Numbered from the stretch's first letter, positions 1 to 13,367 are shown. The stretch: DNA of 64,000 nt from Anaerospora hongkongensis (GCF_004339805.1 NZ_SLUI01000009.1:151809-215808), one strand, 5' to 3'. Translations and numbers: made by a program. Notes: generated from the sequence alone by a model not told the origin.

Positions 1-1
1 G

Positions 2-361
2 GCAATACCCTGCGCGGCACTGACTGACAGTGAATGCCGGCAAGCGGATGAAAGCGGGCTGTCACCCTGGCTGGCAGGAATGAATCCGGCTGATTATGAT
101 AATAGTATGGTAAGGACGGCAAAAGCTGTAGGGGCAGATGTTCTTTCCCCTTATTACCAGGATGTAGATACATTCATGATGGCAGAGGCTGCTGCCAATC
201 AACTGCCTGTCATACCCTGGACGGTAAATAACCGCCAGGACATGCAGGAATTGATGGATCTAGGTGTTGCCGGCCTCATTACCGACCAGCCTGCGCTGCT
301 GCGTGAAGTAATGAAAGCAAGAAACATGCAGCTGCCACCAGCGTATACAAAAAAATATTAA
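2..361 (+). CDS. Glycerophosphodiester phosphodiesterase, C-terminal part (cut by window edge)
   Basis: The frame is open from the left edge, so only about the last 119 residues are visible. GDPD enzymes hydrolyse glycerophosphodiesters to glycerol-3-phosphate and an alcohol. The visible part shows the family's C-terminal barrel strands: LSPYYQDVD, then VIPWTVNN (the conserved W-T-V-N strand), followed by a helix and GVAGLITDQP (the conserved G-V-x-x-I-T-D-x-P end). The N-terminal catalytic His/Glu residues are outside the window. The gene is separated from cggR by about 120 bp that includes the CggR-like operator, so it is probably not part of the glycolytic operon. Family assignment is firm; substrate is not. 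Confidence 0.85.
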   Translation, partial: AIPCAALTDSECRQADESGLSPWLAGMNPADYDNSMVRTAKAVGADVLSPYYQDVDTFMMAEAAANQLPVIPWTVNNRQDMQELMDLGVAGLITDQPALLREVMKARNMQLPPAYTKKY

Positions 362-432
362 ATTGATAATGGAGCAGGAGTTTTTCTATCCCCAGCGAAG
401 AGTAATAAGTGGTAAGTAATGCTATATTTATC

Positions 433-470
433 GTGGGACATAATTTGTACCGGTGGGACACGGTAGACCC
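433..470 (+). promoter_or_regulatory. Probable CggR operator upstream of cggR
   Basis: Two direct copies of GTGGGACA lie at 433-440 and 453-460, exactly 20 bp apart (two helical turns). They sit immediately upstream of the cggR ribosome-binding site and downstream of a TATATT (423-428) that could be a -10 box. In Bacillus subtilis CggR binds tandem CGGGAC-type half sites in the same location. The layout therefore suggests autoregulation with relief by a glycolytic sugar phosphate; this is inference from position and motif. Confidence 0.55.
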
Positions 471-485
471 CGAAGGAGAATGTGC

Positions 486-2541
<2,056 letters not shown>

Positions 2542-2560
2542 GCAGACAGTATAAATAATG

Positions 2561-2616
2561 GACAATATGAGATTGCCATAACGCTTCATCGAGAAGTACG
2601 GCAATCTCATATTGTC
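2561..2616 (+). repeat. Long perfect hairpin between gapA and pgk
   Basis: A 17-bp perfect inverted repeat (GACAATATGAGATTGCC at 2561-2577, its complement at 2600-2616) encloses a 22-nt loop that itself contains a CTTC/GAAG mini-stem. It is followed by GTTATTTCCCGTTT, not a clean U-run, so it is not a typical full terminator. Possible roles are 3' protection of a gapA message, an RNA-processing site, or partial termination inside the operon. Confidence 0.75.
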
Positions 2617-2653
2617 GTTATTTCCCGTTTAGTTGATAAAGGAGGCAGGCGTA

Positions 2654-3841
2654 GTGAAGAAGAAGACGATCTGCGATGTTAATGTAGCCGGCAAAAAAGT
2701 TTTTGTACGGGTAGACTATAATGTTCCGATGGATAAAAGTGGTCAGATTACGGATGATACCCGGATACGGGCAACTTTGCCGACGTTGAAATATTTGCTG
2801 GAACAGGGAGCTGCCGTCATTCTTGCCAGCCATCTGGGACGGCCTAAAGGAACTCCTGTTGCCGAATTTTCTCTTGCTCCTGTTGGCAGGAAACTGGCCG
2901 AGTTAATTGGCCGGAACGTGGCGTTTTCGCCGGAATGCATTGGCCCAGTGGCTCAATCCCAGGCGAAGGCATTGGAGCCGGGACAGATCTTGCTGTTGGA
3001 AAACCTGCGTTTTCATAAGGAAGAAGAAAAGAATGACAGTACGTTTGCCAGTGAGCTTGCCAGTCTTGCCGATATCGCGGTAAATGATGCCTTTGGTGTG
3101 TCGCACCGGGCTCATGCCTCTGTAGAGGGGATTACCCGTTTTGTTCCTACCGTAGCTGGCTTTCTGATGGAAAAGGAAATTACTTTTGTCGGAGGCGCGG
3201 TGGCAAATGCCGAGCGTCCGTTTGTTGCTATTATCGGCGGAGCAAAGGTCAGTGACAAAATCGGCGTTATTGAAAACCTGCTGCAAAAAGTGGATACGTT
3301 GATAATTGGCGGCGGCATGGCCAATACGTTTATTGCGGCAAGTGGTTACGCTACGGGCAAATCATTGGTAGAAGCGGATAAGCTGGACTTGGCCCGGTCG
3401 CTCATCGGTCAGGCTGAAAAGCGGGGAGTTAAGCTGCTGCTGCCTACGGATGTAGTGATTGCCGACCGGTTTGCGGCCGACGCAGAGCATAAAGTTGTTG
3501 CAGTTAATGCCATTGGCGAGGAATGGATGGCACTTGATATCGGACCGGATTCACAGCTAGCCTTTGCTCAGGCCCTTGCCGGTGCAAAGACGGTTGTCTG
3601 GAACGGACCTATGGGCGTCTTTGAGATGGATGCTTTTGCGAAAGGGACTGAAGCGGTAGCCAAAGCGGTGGCTGATTCCGGTGCCGTCAGTATCGTAGGG
3701 GGCGGAGATTCGATCGCCGCTCTTGAGAAAACGGGCCTTGCCAGTAAAATCAGCCACATTTCAACAGGCGGCGGTGCTTCGCTCGAATATCTGGAAGGCA
3801 AAGTGCTGCCTGGAATAGCCGCTTTGGCTGATAAAGAATAG
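2654..3841 (+). CDS. pgk: Phosphoglycerate kinase
   Basis: Transfers phosphate from 1,3-bisphosphoglycerate to ADP, the first ATP-yielding step of lower glycolysis. Diagnostic motifs run in family order: RVDYNVPMD near the N terminus, [40 protein letters not shown] and the C-terminal VGGGDS nucleotide-binding loop. GTG 2654 is taken as the start because AAAGGAGG (2638-2645) precedes it at a good distance; this gives 395 residues, the family norm. The gene lies 112 bp after gapA, behind the hairpin, and 11 bp before tpiA. Confidence 0.97.
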   Translation: MKKKTICDVNVAGKKVFVRVDYNVPMDKSGQITDDTRIRATLPTLKYLLEQGAAVILASHLGRPKGTPVAEFSLAPVGRKLAELIGRNVAFSPECIGPVAQSQAKALEPGQILLLENLRFHKEEEKNDSTFASELASLADIAVNDAFGVSHRAHASVEGITRFVPTVAGFLMEKEITFVGGAVANAERPFVAIIGGAKVSDKIGVIENLLQKVDTLIIGGGMANTFIAASGYATGKSLVEADKLDLARSLIGQAEKRGVKLLLPTDVVIADRFAADAEHKVVAVNAIGEEWMALDIGPDSQLAFAQALAGAKTVVWNGPMGVFEMDAFAKGTEAVAKAVADSGAVSIVGGGDSIAALEKTGLASKISHISTGGGASLEYLEGKVLPGIAALADKE

Positions 3842-3852
3842 GAGGGTACGTT

Positions 3853-4605
3853 ATGCGTAAACCCATTATTGCCGGTAACTGGAAAATGCACAAAACGGTT
3901 GGTGAGGCGCTTGCCCTGGTGCGGGAATTATGCGGTATTACTGCCGGAGTTGCGGATGTAGAAATTGTTATATGTCCTACGTTTACGGCTTTATATCCCG
4001 TACATCTGGCTATTTGTGAAGGGCCGCTGCGATTAGGGGCACAAAATATGCATTGGGAAGCTCAAGGGGCCTTCACCGGAGAAATTGCTCCGGCAATGGT
4101 CAAAGAGGTCGGCTGCACATATGTAATCATCGGTCATTCGGAGCGCCGTCAATACTTTGGTGAAACCGATGATACGGTAAACAAAAAAGTAAAAGCTGCC
4201 TTTGCTAACGAGCTTATTCCCATCATGTGTGTCGGAGAGACACTGGAACAGCGGGAAGCAGGTATTACCGAGGGCGTAGTAGGCCGTCAGGTCCGGCAAG
4301 GCTTAACAGGCCTGTCTGCGGAGCAGGTAGCGGAAATGGTAATTGCCTATGAACCGGTTTGGGCAATCGGTACGGGACGGACTGCTTCTGCTGAGGATGC
4401 CAATGCAGTCTGCCGTTTTATCCGTCAGGTAGTTGCCGAAATCACAGGTGCCGAAAGTGCCGAAAAAGTGCGTATCCAATATGGCGGCAGCGTCAAAGGC
4501 GAAAATATTGCCGAGTTAATGGCGAAAAGTGACATTGACGGAGCACTTGTCGGTGGTGCCAGCCTGGATGCGGATTCATTTGCAAAAATAGTAAAATTCA
4601 AGTAG
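3853..4605 (+). CDS. tpiA: Triosephosphate isomerase
   Basis: Interconverts dihydroxyacetone phosphate and glyceraldehyde-3-phosphate. All catalytic residues are visible: K11 in GNWKMHK, the general-acid H95 in IIGHSERR, and the base E167 in AYEPVWAIGTG. The phosphate-binding YGGSVKGEN and GALVGGASL loops close the barrel. The length of 250 residues is standard. ATG 3853 follows a GGAGGG Shine-Dalgarno sequence. It sits between pgk and gpmI in the glycolytic operon with gaps of 11 and 13 bp. Confidence 0.97.
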   Translation: MRKPIIAGNWKMHKTVGEALALVRELCGITAGVADVEIVICPTFTALYPVHLAICEGPLRLGAQNMHWEAQGAFTGEIAPAMVKEVGCTYVIIGHSERRQYFGETDDTVNKKVKAAFANELIPIMCVGETLEQREAGITEGVVGRQVRQGLTGLSAEQVAEMVIAYEPVWAIGTGRTASAEDANAVCRFIRQVVAEITGAESAEKVRIQYGGSVKGENIAELMAKSDIDGALVGGASLDADSFAKIVKFK

Positions 4606-4618
4606 AGGAGGAGGCAGC

Positions 4619-7467
<2,849 letters not shown>

Positions 7468-7494
7468 TAATATAAGACAAGGGAACTTTTTTGT

Positions 7495-7530
7495 ACTGGC
7501 GTCGTTCTAATACGGCGCCAGTTCTTTTTA
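7495..7530 (+). terminator. Intrinsic terminator of the glycolytic operon
   Basis: An 11-bp stem with one G-U pair (ACTGGCGTCGT at 7495-7505 with ACGGCGCCAGT at 7512-7522) is followed by TCTTTTT. It lies 28 bp after the enolase stop. Confidence 0.85.
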
Positions 7531-7596
7531 AGATATAGATATGATACAATTAATTAATACGTAAATACCTTTTTCACGCAGGGAGATGAGCTTTTT

Positions 7597-8448
7597 ATGC
7601 GCATTGATTATCATATGCATTTTGAATACGGCAGCTATGATTTTGACTGGGTGCAGGGCTTTTTTGATCACGCAAGCCAGCGGGGCATTGATGAGATCGG
7701 CATATCTGAGCATACCCATGGCTTCAGCGAATTTAAAGATCTTTACTATGAAGAACTGGTGCGGGATGAGTCTCCGGTAGGACAATTCCAAAGCAAATGG
7801 CTGACGAAAAACAAGTTCCGGTATAGCTTGCAGGACTACCAGCGCTTCATGAATTCCTTAAAGGAAAAAGGCTATCCGGTCAAGATGGGGATTGAGGTTT
7901 GTAATTTTCAAAATCAGGCTCGCGTTAAGGAAATTTTATCGCAGGCTCAATTTGACTACATCATTGGCTCTATTCATTTTCTACGGGGCTGGGGTTATGA
8001 TTTTGCCGATATTAAGTTTGTCTGGGATCAGTATAAGCTGCAGGATATGTATGAATGGTATACGGGAGAAGTAGAAGCGTTATGCGCTTCCGGAATCTAT
8101 GATATTCTGGGGCACCCCTTTAACATCCGCTTATTTAAAAACTTTCCTGATTTTGATGTTCAGCCTTATTTAGAGCGTGTCGCAGCTGCCGTGAAACTGG
8201 CCGGTATGGCGATAGATATTAATACCGGTACCCTATACCGGTATCCGGTACAAGAAATATCTCCCTATCCGGAGTTTATGAGAACGGCCCGGAAGTATGA
8301 TTTGCCGATTATTTTATCTTCTGATGCACATCGGCCTGAGGATTGCGGAAGGTATATTGAGATGGCAGTAGAATATGCTAAAGGATTTGGTTATGATGAA
8401 CTGCTGGTATTTACCAACCGGCAGGCTACAGCTCATAAAATATCCTAA
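7597..8448 (+). CDS. PHP-domain phosphatase, histidinol-phosphatase-like
   Basis: Metal-dependent phosphoesterase of the PHP superfamily, most like HisJ/HisK-type histidinol phosphatases. Metal-binding motifs are visible in order: DYHMH at residues 3-7, SEHTHG at about 38, FDYIIGSIHFL, the DILGHP motif and the C-terminal SSDAH. The protein has 283 residues, near the usual 260-285. ATG 7597 follows GGGAGATGAG. No histidine-biosynthesis neighbours are present: it stands alone between the eno terminator and a nitroreductase gene. The substrate is therefore uncertain; another phosphoester is possible. Confidence 0.8.
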   Translation: MRIDYHMHFEYGSYDFDWVQGFFDHASQRGIDEIGISEHTHGFSEFKDLYYEELVRDESPVGQFQSKWLTKNKFRYSLQDYQRFMNSLKEKGYPVKMGIEVCNFQNQARVKEILSQAQFDYIIGSIHFLRGWGYDFADIKFVWDQYKLQDMYEWYTGEVEALCASGIYDILGHPFNIRLFKNFPDFDVQPYLERVAAAVKLAGMAIDINTGTLYRYPVQEISPYPEFMRTARKYDLPIILSSDAHRPEDCGRYIEMAVEYAKGFGYDELLVFTNRQATAHKIS

Positions 8449-8505
8449 TAACCTGTGGGATCTAGTTGCTGTTCGGTTTACTAAAAGAATGAGGAGTGGG
8501 GCTTA

Positions 8506-9075
8506 ATGTTTCGTGACATGGTAAAAGCAAATCGCAGCTACCGGCGTTTTTTTGAGGAAGAAGAGATCACAAGGGAGTCTTTGCTGACACTGATAGACTA
8601 TGCCCGGCTGACTCCTTCCGGCGCAAATAAGCAAGCGTTACATTATTATCTTTCTGCAGATAAAACGCTTAACGGACAAGTATTTGAGACGCTGGGGTGG
8701 GCCGGATATTTAAGAGATTGGGATGGCCCTGTTGCGGGGGAAAGGCCTGCAGCTTATATTATTGTCGTACAGGATAAGGCTTATAAAATGGCTACTGCTT
8801 TTGACGCGGGTATTGCCGCGCAAACGATTTTGCTTGGCGCAACAGAAATGGGATTAGGCGGCTGCATTCTGGCCAACATTAAGCATGCCCAGCTGCAGGC
8901 AGTACTCAACATGCCGGAAAACCTGGAGATCCTGCTGGTTATTGCCTTGGGCAAACCGAAAGAAACGGTTGTCATTGAAGAAATTGAGGCCGATGGGGAT
9001 ATTAAATATTGGCGGGATGAACAGCAGGTACATCATGTACCGAAACGGCAATTAAAAGATATTGTGAGGAACTAA
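8506..9075 (+). CDS. Nitroreductase-family FMN oxidoreductase
   Basis: Flavin-dependent NAD(P)H oxidoreductase of the nitroreductase fold. Visible features are NRSYRRFFEE at the N terminus (FMN phosphate-binding Arg), the ARLTPSGANKQ segment (residues about 34-45, the usual P-S-x-x-N-x-Q flavin contact), and the C-terminal MGLGGCILANIKHAQLQAVLNMPENLEILLVIALGKP stretch, whose GLGG and I-x-x-G-K-P elements are typical. The length of 189 residues is normal. Natural substrates of this family are often unknown. It is a single gene, ending at a strong bidirectional terminator shared with nudC. Confidence 0.85.
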   Translation: MFRDMVKANRSYRRFFEEEEITRESLLTLIDYARLTPSGANKQALHYYLSADKTLNGQVFETLGWAGYLRDWDGPVAGERPAAYIIVVQDKAYKMATAFDAGIAAQTILLGATEMGLGGCILANIKHAQLQAVLNMPENLEILLVIALGKPKETVVIEEIEADGDIKYWRDEQQVHHVPKRQLKDIVRN

Positions 9076-9076
9076 C

Positions 9077-9130
9077 AAAAACAGGGCTGCGCAGCTAGGT
9101 ATTATAACCTAATTGCGCAGCCCTGTTTTT
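9077..9130. terminator. Bidirectional terminator between the nitroreductase gene and nudC
   Basis: Perfect 17-bp arms (9077-9093 and 9114-9130) start with AAAAA and end with TTTTT, so the stem works on both strands. A smaller TAGGT/ACCTA stem occupies the loop. It separates two convergent genes. Confidence 0.9.
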
Positions 9131-9140
9131 CGGCATGATA

Positions 9141-9923
9141 TTAGCTGTTTGTCTTTACAAAGGCGTCAATGAGCTGCCGGGAAATACTTCCCTTGGCCGG
9201 TATGTCGGGAAGCTCTGCAGCAGAAAACCAGCTGGCGGCGTCTATTTCATCATGATCCACCGTTATTTCACCGCTCGCGTATTGAGCGGTAAAGGCGACC
9301 ATCAGGGAATCCGGAAAAGGCCAGGGCTGGCTGCCGAAGTATTGAATATTCTCCACTTCAATTCCCACCTCCTCACGGATTTCTCTTCTGACGCAATCCT
9401 CCAGTGTTTCCCCCGGTTCGGCAAAGCCGGCTAAAACGCTGTAACGGCCTGCCGGAAAGCGAGTAGAATGTGCCAGCAGAATTTGCCTGCCTTTAATAAC
9501 CGATACAATAATAGCAGGAGAAATCCGGGGATATTCAATATGACTGCAGGTCGGACATGTTACGGCAAAGTCGCGGGCGTGTGCTGCTATTTCCATAGCA
9601 TTGCCGCACTGACCGCAGAATTTATTGTTTTTCAGCCAGTGAATTAAGTGATAGGAGCGGAAAACCATCCGCCACTGCTCGGCAAAGCTGTCGGCAAGAT
9701 TGCGCAGTTTAATAAAAGTAAAGCCGGCATAAGACGGTTTACTGGTAATATCGGCAGCGAAATAGTGATTACCATTAGCTGTACCGGTATATTGCAATGG
9801 GGGCAGAGGTATATGGAGAAACTTGCTATCGTTTTTGGCTGGGAAGCTAAGCGTACTACCCTGAACTTCAACTAATACTTCATCTTTATAAAATAACAAA
9901 GCAAAATCAGCTGTATTGCTCAT
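9141..9923 (-). CDS. nudC: NADH pyrophosphatase / NAD-cap hydrolase, Nudix family
   Basis: Hydrolyses NAD(H) to NMN(H) and AMP; family members also remove NAD caps from RNA. The protein has an N-terminal domain, a zinc ribbon (CGQC then CPTC), and a Nudix box beginning GFAEPGETLEDCV and ending REEVGI. It carries the SQPWPFPDS motif that is diagnostic for NudC rather than other Nudix hydrolases. The start is set at 9923 because AAGGTGG lies 9 nt upstream on the minus strand. A longer frame to 9983 exists but has no Shine-Dalgarno sequence. The gene is convergent with the nitroreductase gene and shares its terminator. Confidence 0.92.
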   Translation of the reverse strand: MSNTADFALLFYKDEVLVEVQGSTLSFPAKNDSKFLHIPLPPLQYTGTANGNHYFAADITSKPSYAGFTFIKLRNLADSFAEQWRMVFRSYHLIHWLKNNKFCGQCGNAMEIAAHARDFAVTCPTCSHIEYPRISPAIIVSVIKGRQILLAHSTRFPAGRYSVLAGFAEPGETLEDCVRREIREEVGIEVENIQYFGSQPWPFPDSLMVAFTAQYASGEITVDHDEIDAASWFSAAELPDIPAKGSISRQLIDAFVKTNS

Positions 9924-10313
9924 GAGAGAAGACCACCTTAACGTGAATTTGGTTACTTTCAAACTATACTGCTTGAACAGCAAGATTTCAATCTATATTT
10001 GCTGAGAAGTAATGCAGGAAAAGGAAAATTGCCATCATCTTCATAAGCTCGCGTCGACGAAGGATGATGAAAGATCTTCGCAAACATAATACAGTGGTTG
10101 ACTAAATATTCCAGGTGCTGATAAAAAACAGTGGGTCTTTATCAATAATAGTTCTTACTATCATTGACGCGTTTTAGCTTTTAATGCTATACTATGATAA
10201 TGATAAGCCGATCAGTAATCATCTGAAGGCCGGGCAGAGCTGCATCTGAACGGTCTTTTTCTGCTTTTTTAGGCTTATATTATGGAAATTTAGCATAGAT
10301 AAGGGTGGGTTTA
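9924..10313. other. Intergenic region between nudC and codY
   Basis: 390 bp with no credible gene. It holds an imperfect CATCATCTTC/GAAGGATGATG stem near 10032-10072, the codY promoter (10164-10193), and a transcribed leader with weak GCAGA/TCTGC pairing ahead of a T-rich run around 10233-10270. The leader pairing is too weak to call an attenuator. Confidence 0.5.
10164..10193 (+). promoter_or_regulatory. Sigma-A-type promoter for codY
   Basis: TTGACG (10164-10169), 18-bp spacer, TATACT (10188-10193). Transcription would start near 10200, leaving a leader of about 110 nt before the codY start. Confidence 0.65.
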
Positions 10314-11090
10314 GTGGAACTATTATTAAATCGTATACGGATCATTAATAAGGCGTTACAAAAATCGGAAAGAATGCAGTATGCGGAGCTTGCTGCGATT
10401 TTAAGCAACGTAATGCCTGCTAATGTGTATATTGTTGGAAAAGCCGGACATGTTCTTGGCTACAGCCTGCTGGATAATTTTGAATGCCGGCTAATGGATG
10501 AACAGGTTTTGCAGAAAGGCATTTTTCCGGCGGATTATGCGGAGTGGCTGCTGCGTGTAAATGAGGTTTCGCCAAATAAGACTCTCAAAGGCAGACTGTG
10601 TGCTTTTAGTGAAAATACAAATTGCCTGTTCACTGAAAAGTATACTACAATTATTCCCATATTCGGCGGCGGACAAAGAATGGGGACGCTGATAGTCGCT
10701 AAATTTCAGGAAGCATTTGTCGATGCTGATTTAGTATTGGCAGAATATGGAGCTGCCGTTGTAGGTGCTGAGATTTTTCGAGACAAGTCGGATAATATCG
10801 ATGAGGAAGCGCGCAGGCAGGCATGCAGCCAAATCGCTGTCAATGCTTTGTCTTACTCGGAATTGGTGGTACTCAGCCATATTTGCAGCGGCATAGATGG
10901 AACAGAGAATTTGTTTATAGCAAGTCAGATTGCAGACAAAGCAGGTATTGCCCGGTCGGTTATTGTAAACGCGCTGCGCAAATGTCAAAGTGCTGGATTG
11001 ATTGAGTCTAAATCGCTGGGAACGAAAGGGACCTATATTCGCATACTGAATGAGTATTTTCTCGATCAGGTTAGAAAAGTCGCCCAATAA
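10314..11090 (+). CDS. codY: GTP-sensing global regulator CodY
   Basis: Pleiotropic repressor responding to GTP and branched-chain amino acids. The N-terminal GAF domain contains IIPIFGGGQRMGTLIVAKF and the LVLAEYGAAVVGAEIFRDK linker helix. The C-terminal winged helix has LSYSELVVLSHI, IADKAGIARSVIVNALRKCQSAGLIES and SLGTKGTYIR, all close to B. subtilis CodY. GTG 10314 is preferred over GTG 10305 because AAGGGTGG precedes it. This gives 258 residues, essentially the B. subtilis length. It is monocistronic here, with its own promoter and terminator; in Bacillus the gene lies in another operon (codV-hslUV-codY). Confidence 0.94.
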   Translation: MELLLNRIRIINKALQKSERMQYAELAAILSNVMPANVYIVGKAGHVLGYSLLDNFECRLMDEQVLQKGIFPADYAEWLLRVNEVSPNKTLKGRLCAFSENTNCLFTEKYTTIIPIFGGGQRMGTLIVAKFQEAFVDADLVLAEYGAAVVGAEIFRDKSDNIDEEARRQACSQIAVNALSYSELVVLSHICSGIDGTENLFIASQIADKAGIARSVIVNALRKCQSAGLIESKSLGTKGTYIRILNEYFLDQVRKVAQ

Positions 11091-11164
11091 TCCAGAGTAA
11101 TGCAAAGCAAATAATGACAGCAGACAACTTAGGAAGTTTAAATGCGTTGGCTAAGCCGACGACT

Positions 11165-11203
11165 AAGGCTAAGGTGCATGGTAATGCTCCTTAGCCTTTT
11201 TTA
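11165..11203 (+). terminator. Intrinsic terminator of codY
   Basis: Perfect 10-bp stem AAGGCTAAGG (11165-11174) with CCTTAGCCTT (11189-11198), then TTTTT. Confidence 0.85.
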
Positions 11204-11344
11204 TTAACCAAAAAAGGACGCTGGTCAGCAGAAAGCCTTATAAAGAGAATAAAAGATTGAAAAACGGTTAATTACTAAAGGTCTGATGCGATTTCTGCCA
11301 CAAATGATACTGTTCCTTAATCAACCGACTGGGAGGGTCAATGG

Positions 11345-11500
11345 ATGAAAAACACCTGGAGCAAAACGATTGATCTTTCTAATCAGCCTGAGGACAATCG
11401 CAAGAAAAGAAGTATTTATGATGTAGCAAACTTAATTGTAGAAAGCATTTTTGTAAGTATCATTATTACGATGGCAGCATGGGTATTGAATGCACGATAA
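11345..11500 (+). CDS. Small single-pass membrane protein of unknown function (51 aa)
   Basis: Short but well-supported gene: GGGAGGG at 11329-11335 lies 9 nt before ATG 11345, and a terminator follows directly. The product begins MKNTWSKTIDLSNQPEDN, has a basic RKKR patch, and ends in a hydrophobic helix (residues about 28-48, VANLIVESIFVSIIITMAAWV). The orientation is probably N-in. No family is recognised. It stands alone between codY and a convergent two-component system, so context gives no function. An ATG at 11341 is out of frame and hits a stop after 10 codons. Confidence 0.65.
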   Translation: MKNTWSKTIDLSNQPEDNRKKRSIYDVANLIVESIFVSIIITMAAWVLNAR

Positions 11501-11502
11501 CA

Positions 11503-11538
11503 AAGAAGCCGGTCTTTGAGGACGCGGCTTCTTGCTTT
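11503..11538. terminator. Terminator between the small membrane protein gene and the response regulator gene
   Basis: 9-bp perfect stem AAGAAGCCG (11503-11511) with CGGCTTCTT (11525-11533), then GCTTTT. The minus-strand side has a weaker U-run, so it may serve both convergent genes. Confidence 0.7.
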
Positions 11539-11543
11539 TAAAT

Positions 11544-12182
11544 CTAATTTCCGGCAAGACCGTTTTTATAAGCGTAGGCAATTAATTGCATGCGATTTTG
11601 TAAGTGCAGTTTATCTAAAATATTGCGTAAGTGATGTTTAACCGTGCTCTCACTGATAAATAATGCTTCGCCAATTTCTTTGTTGCTGAGCCCCTGCGTG
11701 ATGAGCTGTAAAACTTCCTTTTCCCGCTCCGACAGCTTATGGTCACAAACAGCTTGTTTCTGCCCGGCAAATTCTTGTAGGATTTTCACTGCCAGGGCAC
11801 GCGAAATGGGAGCCTCACCGCGGGCAATACTGACAATATAATCCAGCCAGTTTTCCGGCTCCATATTTTTCAGCAAATAGCCTTGTGCTCCAAGCTTAAT
11901 GGCTTCAAAAAAATCCTGCACGTCATCAGATACACTAAGAATAATAATTTTGACAGAAGGTAACTTTGCTTTGATTAAACGGGTTGCTTCCAAGCCATTC
12001 CCATCGGGCATGCGAATGTCCATTAGAATAAGATCGGGAGTAAGCTGCTGCGCTTTTTCCAACGCTTCTTTGCCTGTAGTGGCTTCGCCTGCGATGACAA
12101 ATAAGGGATTAACAGAAAGAATGCTTGCGATTGCTTTGCGCGATAAGAGATGGTCATCAACGATTAACACTTTGGTTGTCAA
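11544..12182 (-). CDS. NarL/FixJ-type response regulator
   Basis: The N-terminal receiver domain has VLIVDDHLLSR (acidic pocket), the phospho-acceptor Asp in LILMDIRMPDG (about residue 55), the Thr/Ser switch in IILSVSDD and Lys in YLLKN. The C-terminal LuxR-type helix-turn-helix (about residues 145-205) contains LSEREKEVLQLITQGLSNKEIGEALFISESTVKHHL. 212 residues, typical. It is translated in an overlapping arrangement after its histidine kinase (26-nt overlap), so the pair is certain. The stimulus is unknown. The pair points away from the copper-type receptor and DMSO-reductase-type genes, which makes regulation of either possible but unproven. Confidence 0.92.
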   Translation of the reverse strand: MTTKVLIVDDHLLSRKAIASILSVNPLFVIAGEATTGKEALEKAQQLTPDLILMDIRMPDGNGLEATRLIKAKLPSVKIIILSVSDDVQDFFEAIKLGAQGYLLKNMEPENWLDYIVSIARGEAPISRALAVKILQEFAGQKQAVCDHKLSEREKEVLQLITQGLSNKEIGEALFISESTVKHHLRNILDKLHLQNRMQLIAYAYKNGLAGN

Positions 12183-13038
12183 AATCGTAACTCCCTTTCG
12201 TTGGTTTTACAGTAACAATTGCAGTTGTGCCGTTACCGGGAGTGCTTGTAATTTTGAGATCTGCTCCAATGGAATGAAGATCCTGCTCCAGAAGTTTAAA
12301 ACCGAAAGAGGATTGCTTCTGCAGAATATCTTCAGAAGCGAATCCTCTACCATTATCGTGAATGGTCATGCTAAAGGTTCCGTCTTGCTCAGCCAGGCTT
12401 ACACTAACCCGGCTTGCTTCAGCATGCTTGCGAATATTAAATAGTAATTCCTGAAAGATGCGGACAAGCTTCTGCTGCTGATCAGAATTGAAGCTGTCGG
12501 TACTGCTGCAGACAGCAGCCAAGTCTGTTATTGTGCCGGTTTGCGCTTCGTACTGCTGCAGCCGGTTTCGTATTGCAGACGAAAGTTCGACGGCTTCATC
12601 CGGTGGAGCAACTGTTTGCAGCGCGAAAATTTGCTGTCTAACCTCCGTGTCGGTCAGCTTTATTGCCTCTTTTAATTCTGTGATTGCCGGCCAGGGCTCT
12701 TTGCCGTTTTTCCAGGATGATTCGATCTCAAGCAATTTCACATTCATAAAAAATAAGGACTGGGCAATATTGTCGTGCAACTCCCGGGCAATTCGGTAGC
12801 GTTCCTGCAGGATGGCAGTTTCCTGTTTCTCTTGCTGCAGTTTTCCATAGAGGTTTTCCATTAAGGTAAATATGCCGTGGGAGAACAAAATAAACAGCAA
12901 GCCTGTTAAGACTGCTGCTAAAACATTACCCCAGCTCATGGAAATAATGTGCAGATATTCGTGTCTGGCAAATTCAAACAGGCCAATGCAAATTGCCGGA
13001 ACGATAGCAGCCAACCATTTCATTCTGGTAATATTCAA
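12157..13038 (-). CDS. Membrane sensor histidine kinase, NarX/DesK-like (HisKA_3)
   Basis: Partner kinase of the adjacent response regulator. Two N-terminal membrane helices (about WLAAIVPAICIGLFEFA and VLAAVLTGLLFILFSHGI) are joined by a very short loop, so it has no large external sensor domain. A coiled coil leads into the HisKA_3 helix with the phospho-acceptor His in ARELHDNIAQSL. The C-terminal ATPase has IHDNGRGF (N/G1-type box) and the terminal GNGTTAIVTV. TTG 13038 is chosen because AGGAGG lies 9 nt upstream; an ATG at 13068 has no Shine-Dalgarno sequence and would add 10 basic residues. Possible signals are membrane or redox state rather than a periplasmic ligand. Confidence 0.88.
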   Translation of the reverse strand: MNITRMKWLAAIVPAICIGLFEFARHEYLHIISMSWGNVLAAVLTGLLFILFSHGIFTLMENLYGKLQQEKQETAILQERYRIARELHDNIAQSLFFMNVKLLEIESSWKNGKEPWPAITELKEAIKLTDTEVRQQIFALQTVAPPDEAVELSSAIRNRLQQYEAQTGTITDLAAVCSSTDSFNSDQQQKLVRIFQELLFNIRKHAEASRVSVSLAEQDGTFSMTIHDNGRGFASEDILQKQSSFGFKLLEQDLHSIGADLKITSTPGNGTTAIVTVKPTKGSYDFDNQSVNR

Positions 13039-13367
13039 CGAAGTCTTCCTCCTGGCAGGAAATATCATGCGTACTTAGTTTTGACTGTAATCGGAATTAA
13101 GCAATTTGTCAATGCACCACACGGAGATAAAACGGACGGCAGGCACAATCAGTATGAAATAGTACTTTAGGATAGTAGACAAGAAACTAGTCAGGTTTAT
13201 AATAGACGTATAACTGAATATCATTATCAATAAAAATGTACGGAAAGATCTGGTTATTTCAAAAAAGTAAGTTTGGCTATTTAATGTGTCAGATGAAAAG
13301 GGGAGTGGATAGAAGGGAAATATAGCTAAAAAAAGCTGATGATAACTAAATTCAGGAGGTTGACTGT
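13039..13367. promoter_or_regulatory. Divergent control region with possible Fur box
   Basis: A TATAAT at 13198-13203 could serve the rightward secreted-protein/receptor genes (no good -35). Just downstream, 13214-13230 reads on the minus strand TTGATAATGATATTCAG, a good match to the GATAATGATAATCATTATC Fur consensus. A metal-responsive repressor bound there would block the promoter. No gene is supported in this interval. Confidence 0.5.

Noticed and set aside
10233..10270. Attenuator in the codY leader
   Set aside because: The only pairing is about 5 bp with a long loop before a T-rich run; too weak to distinguish from chance.
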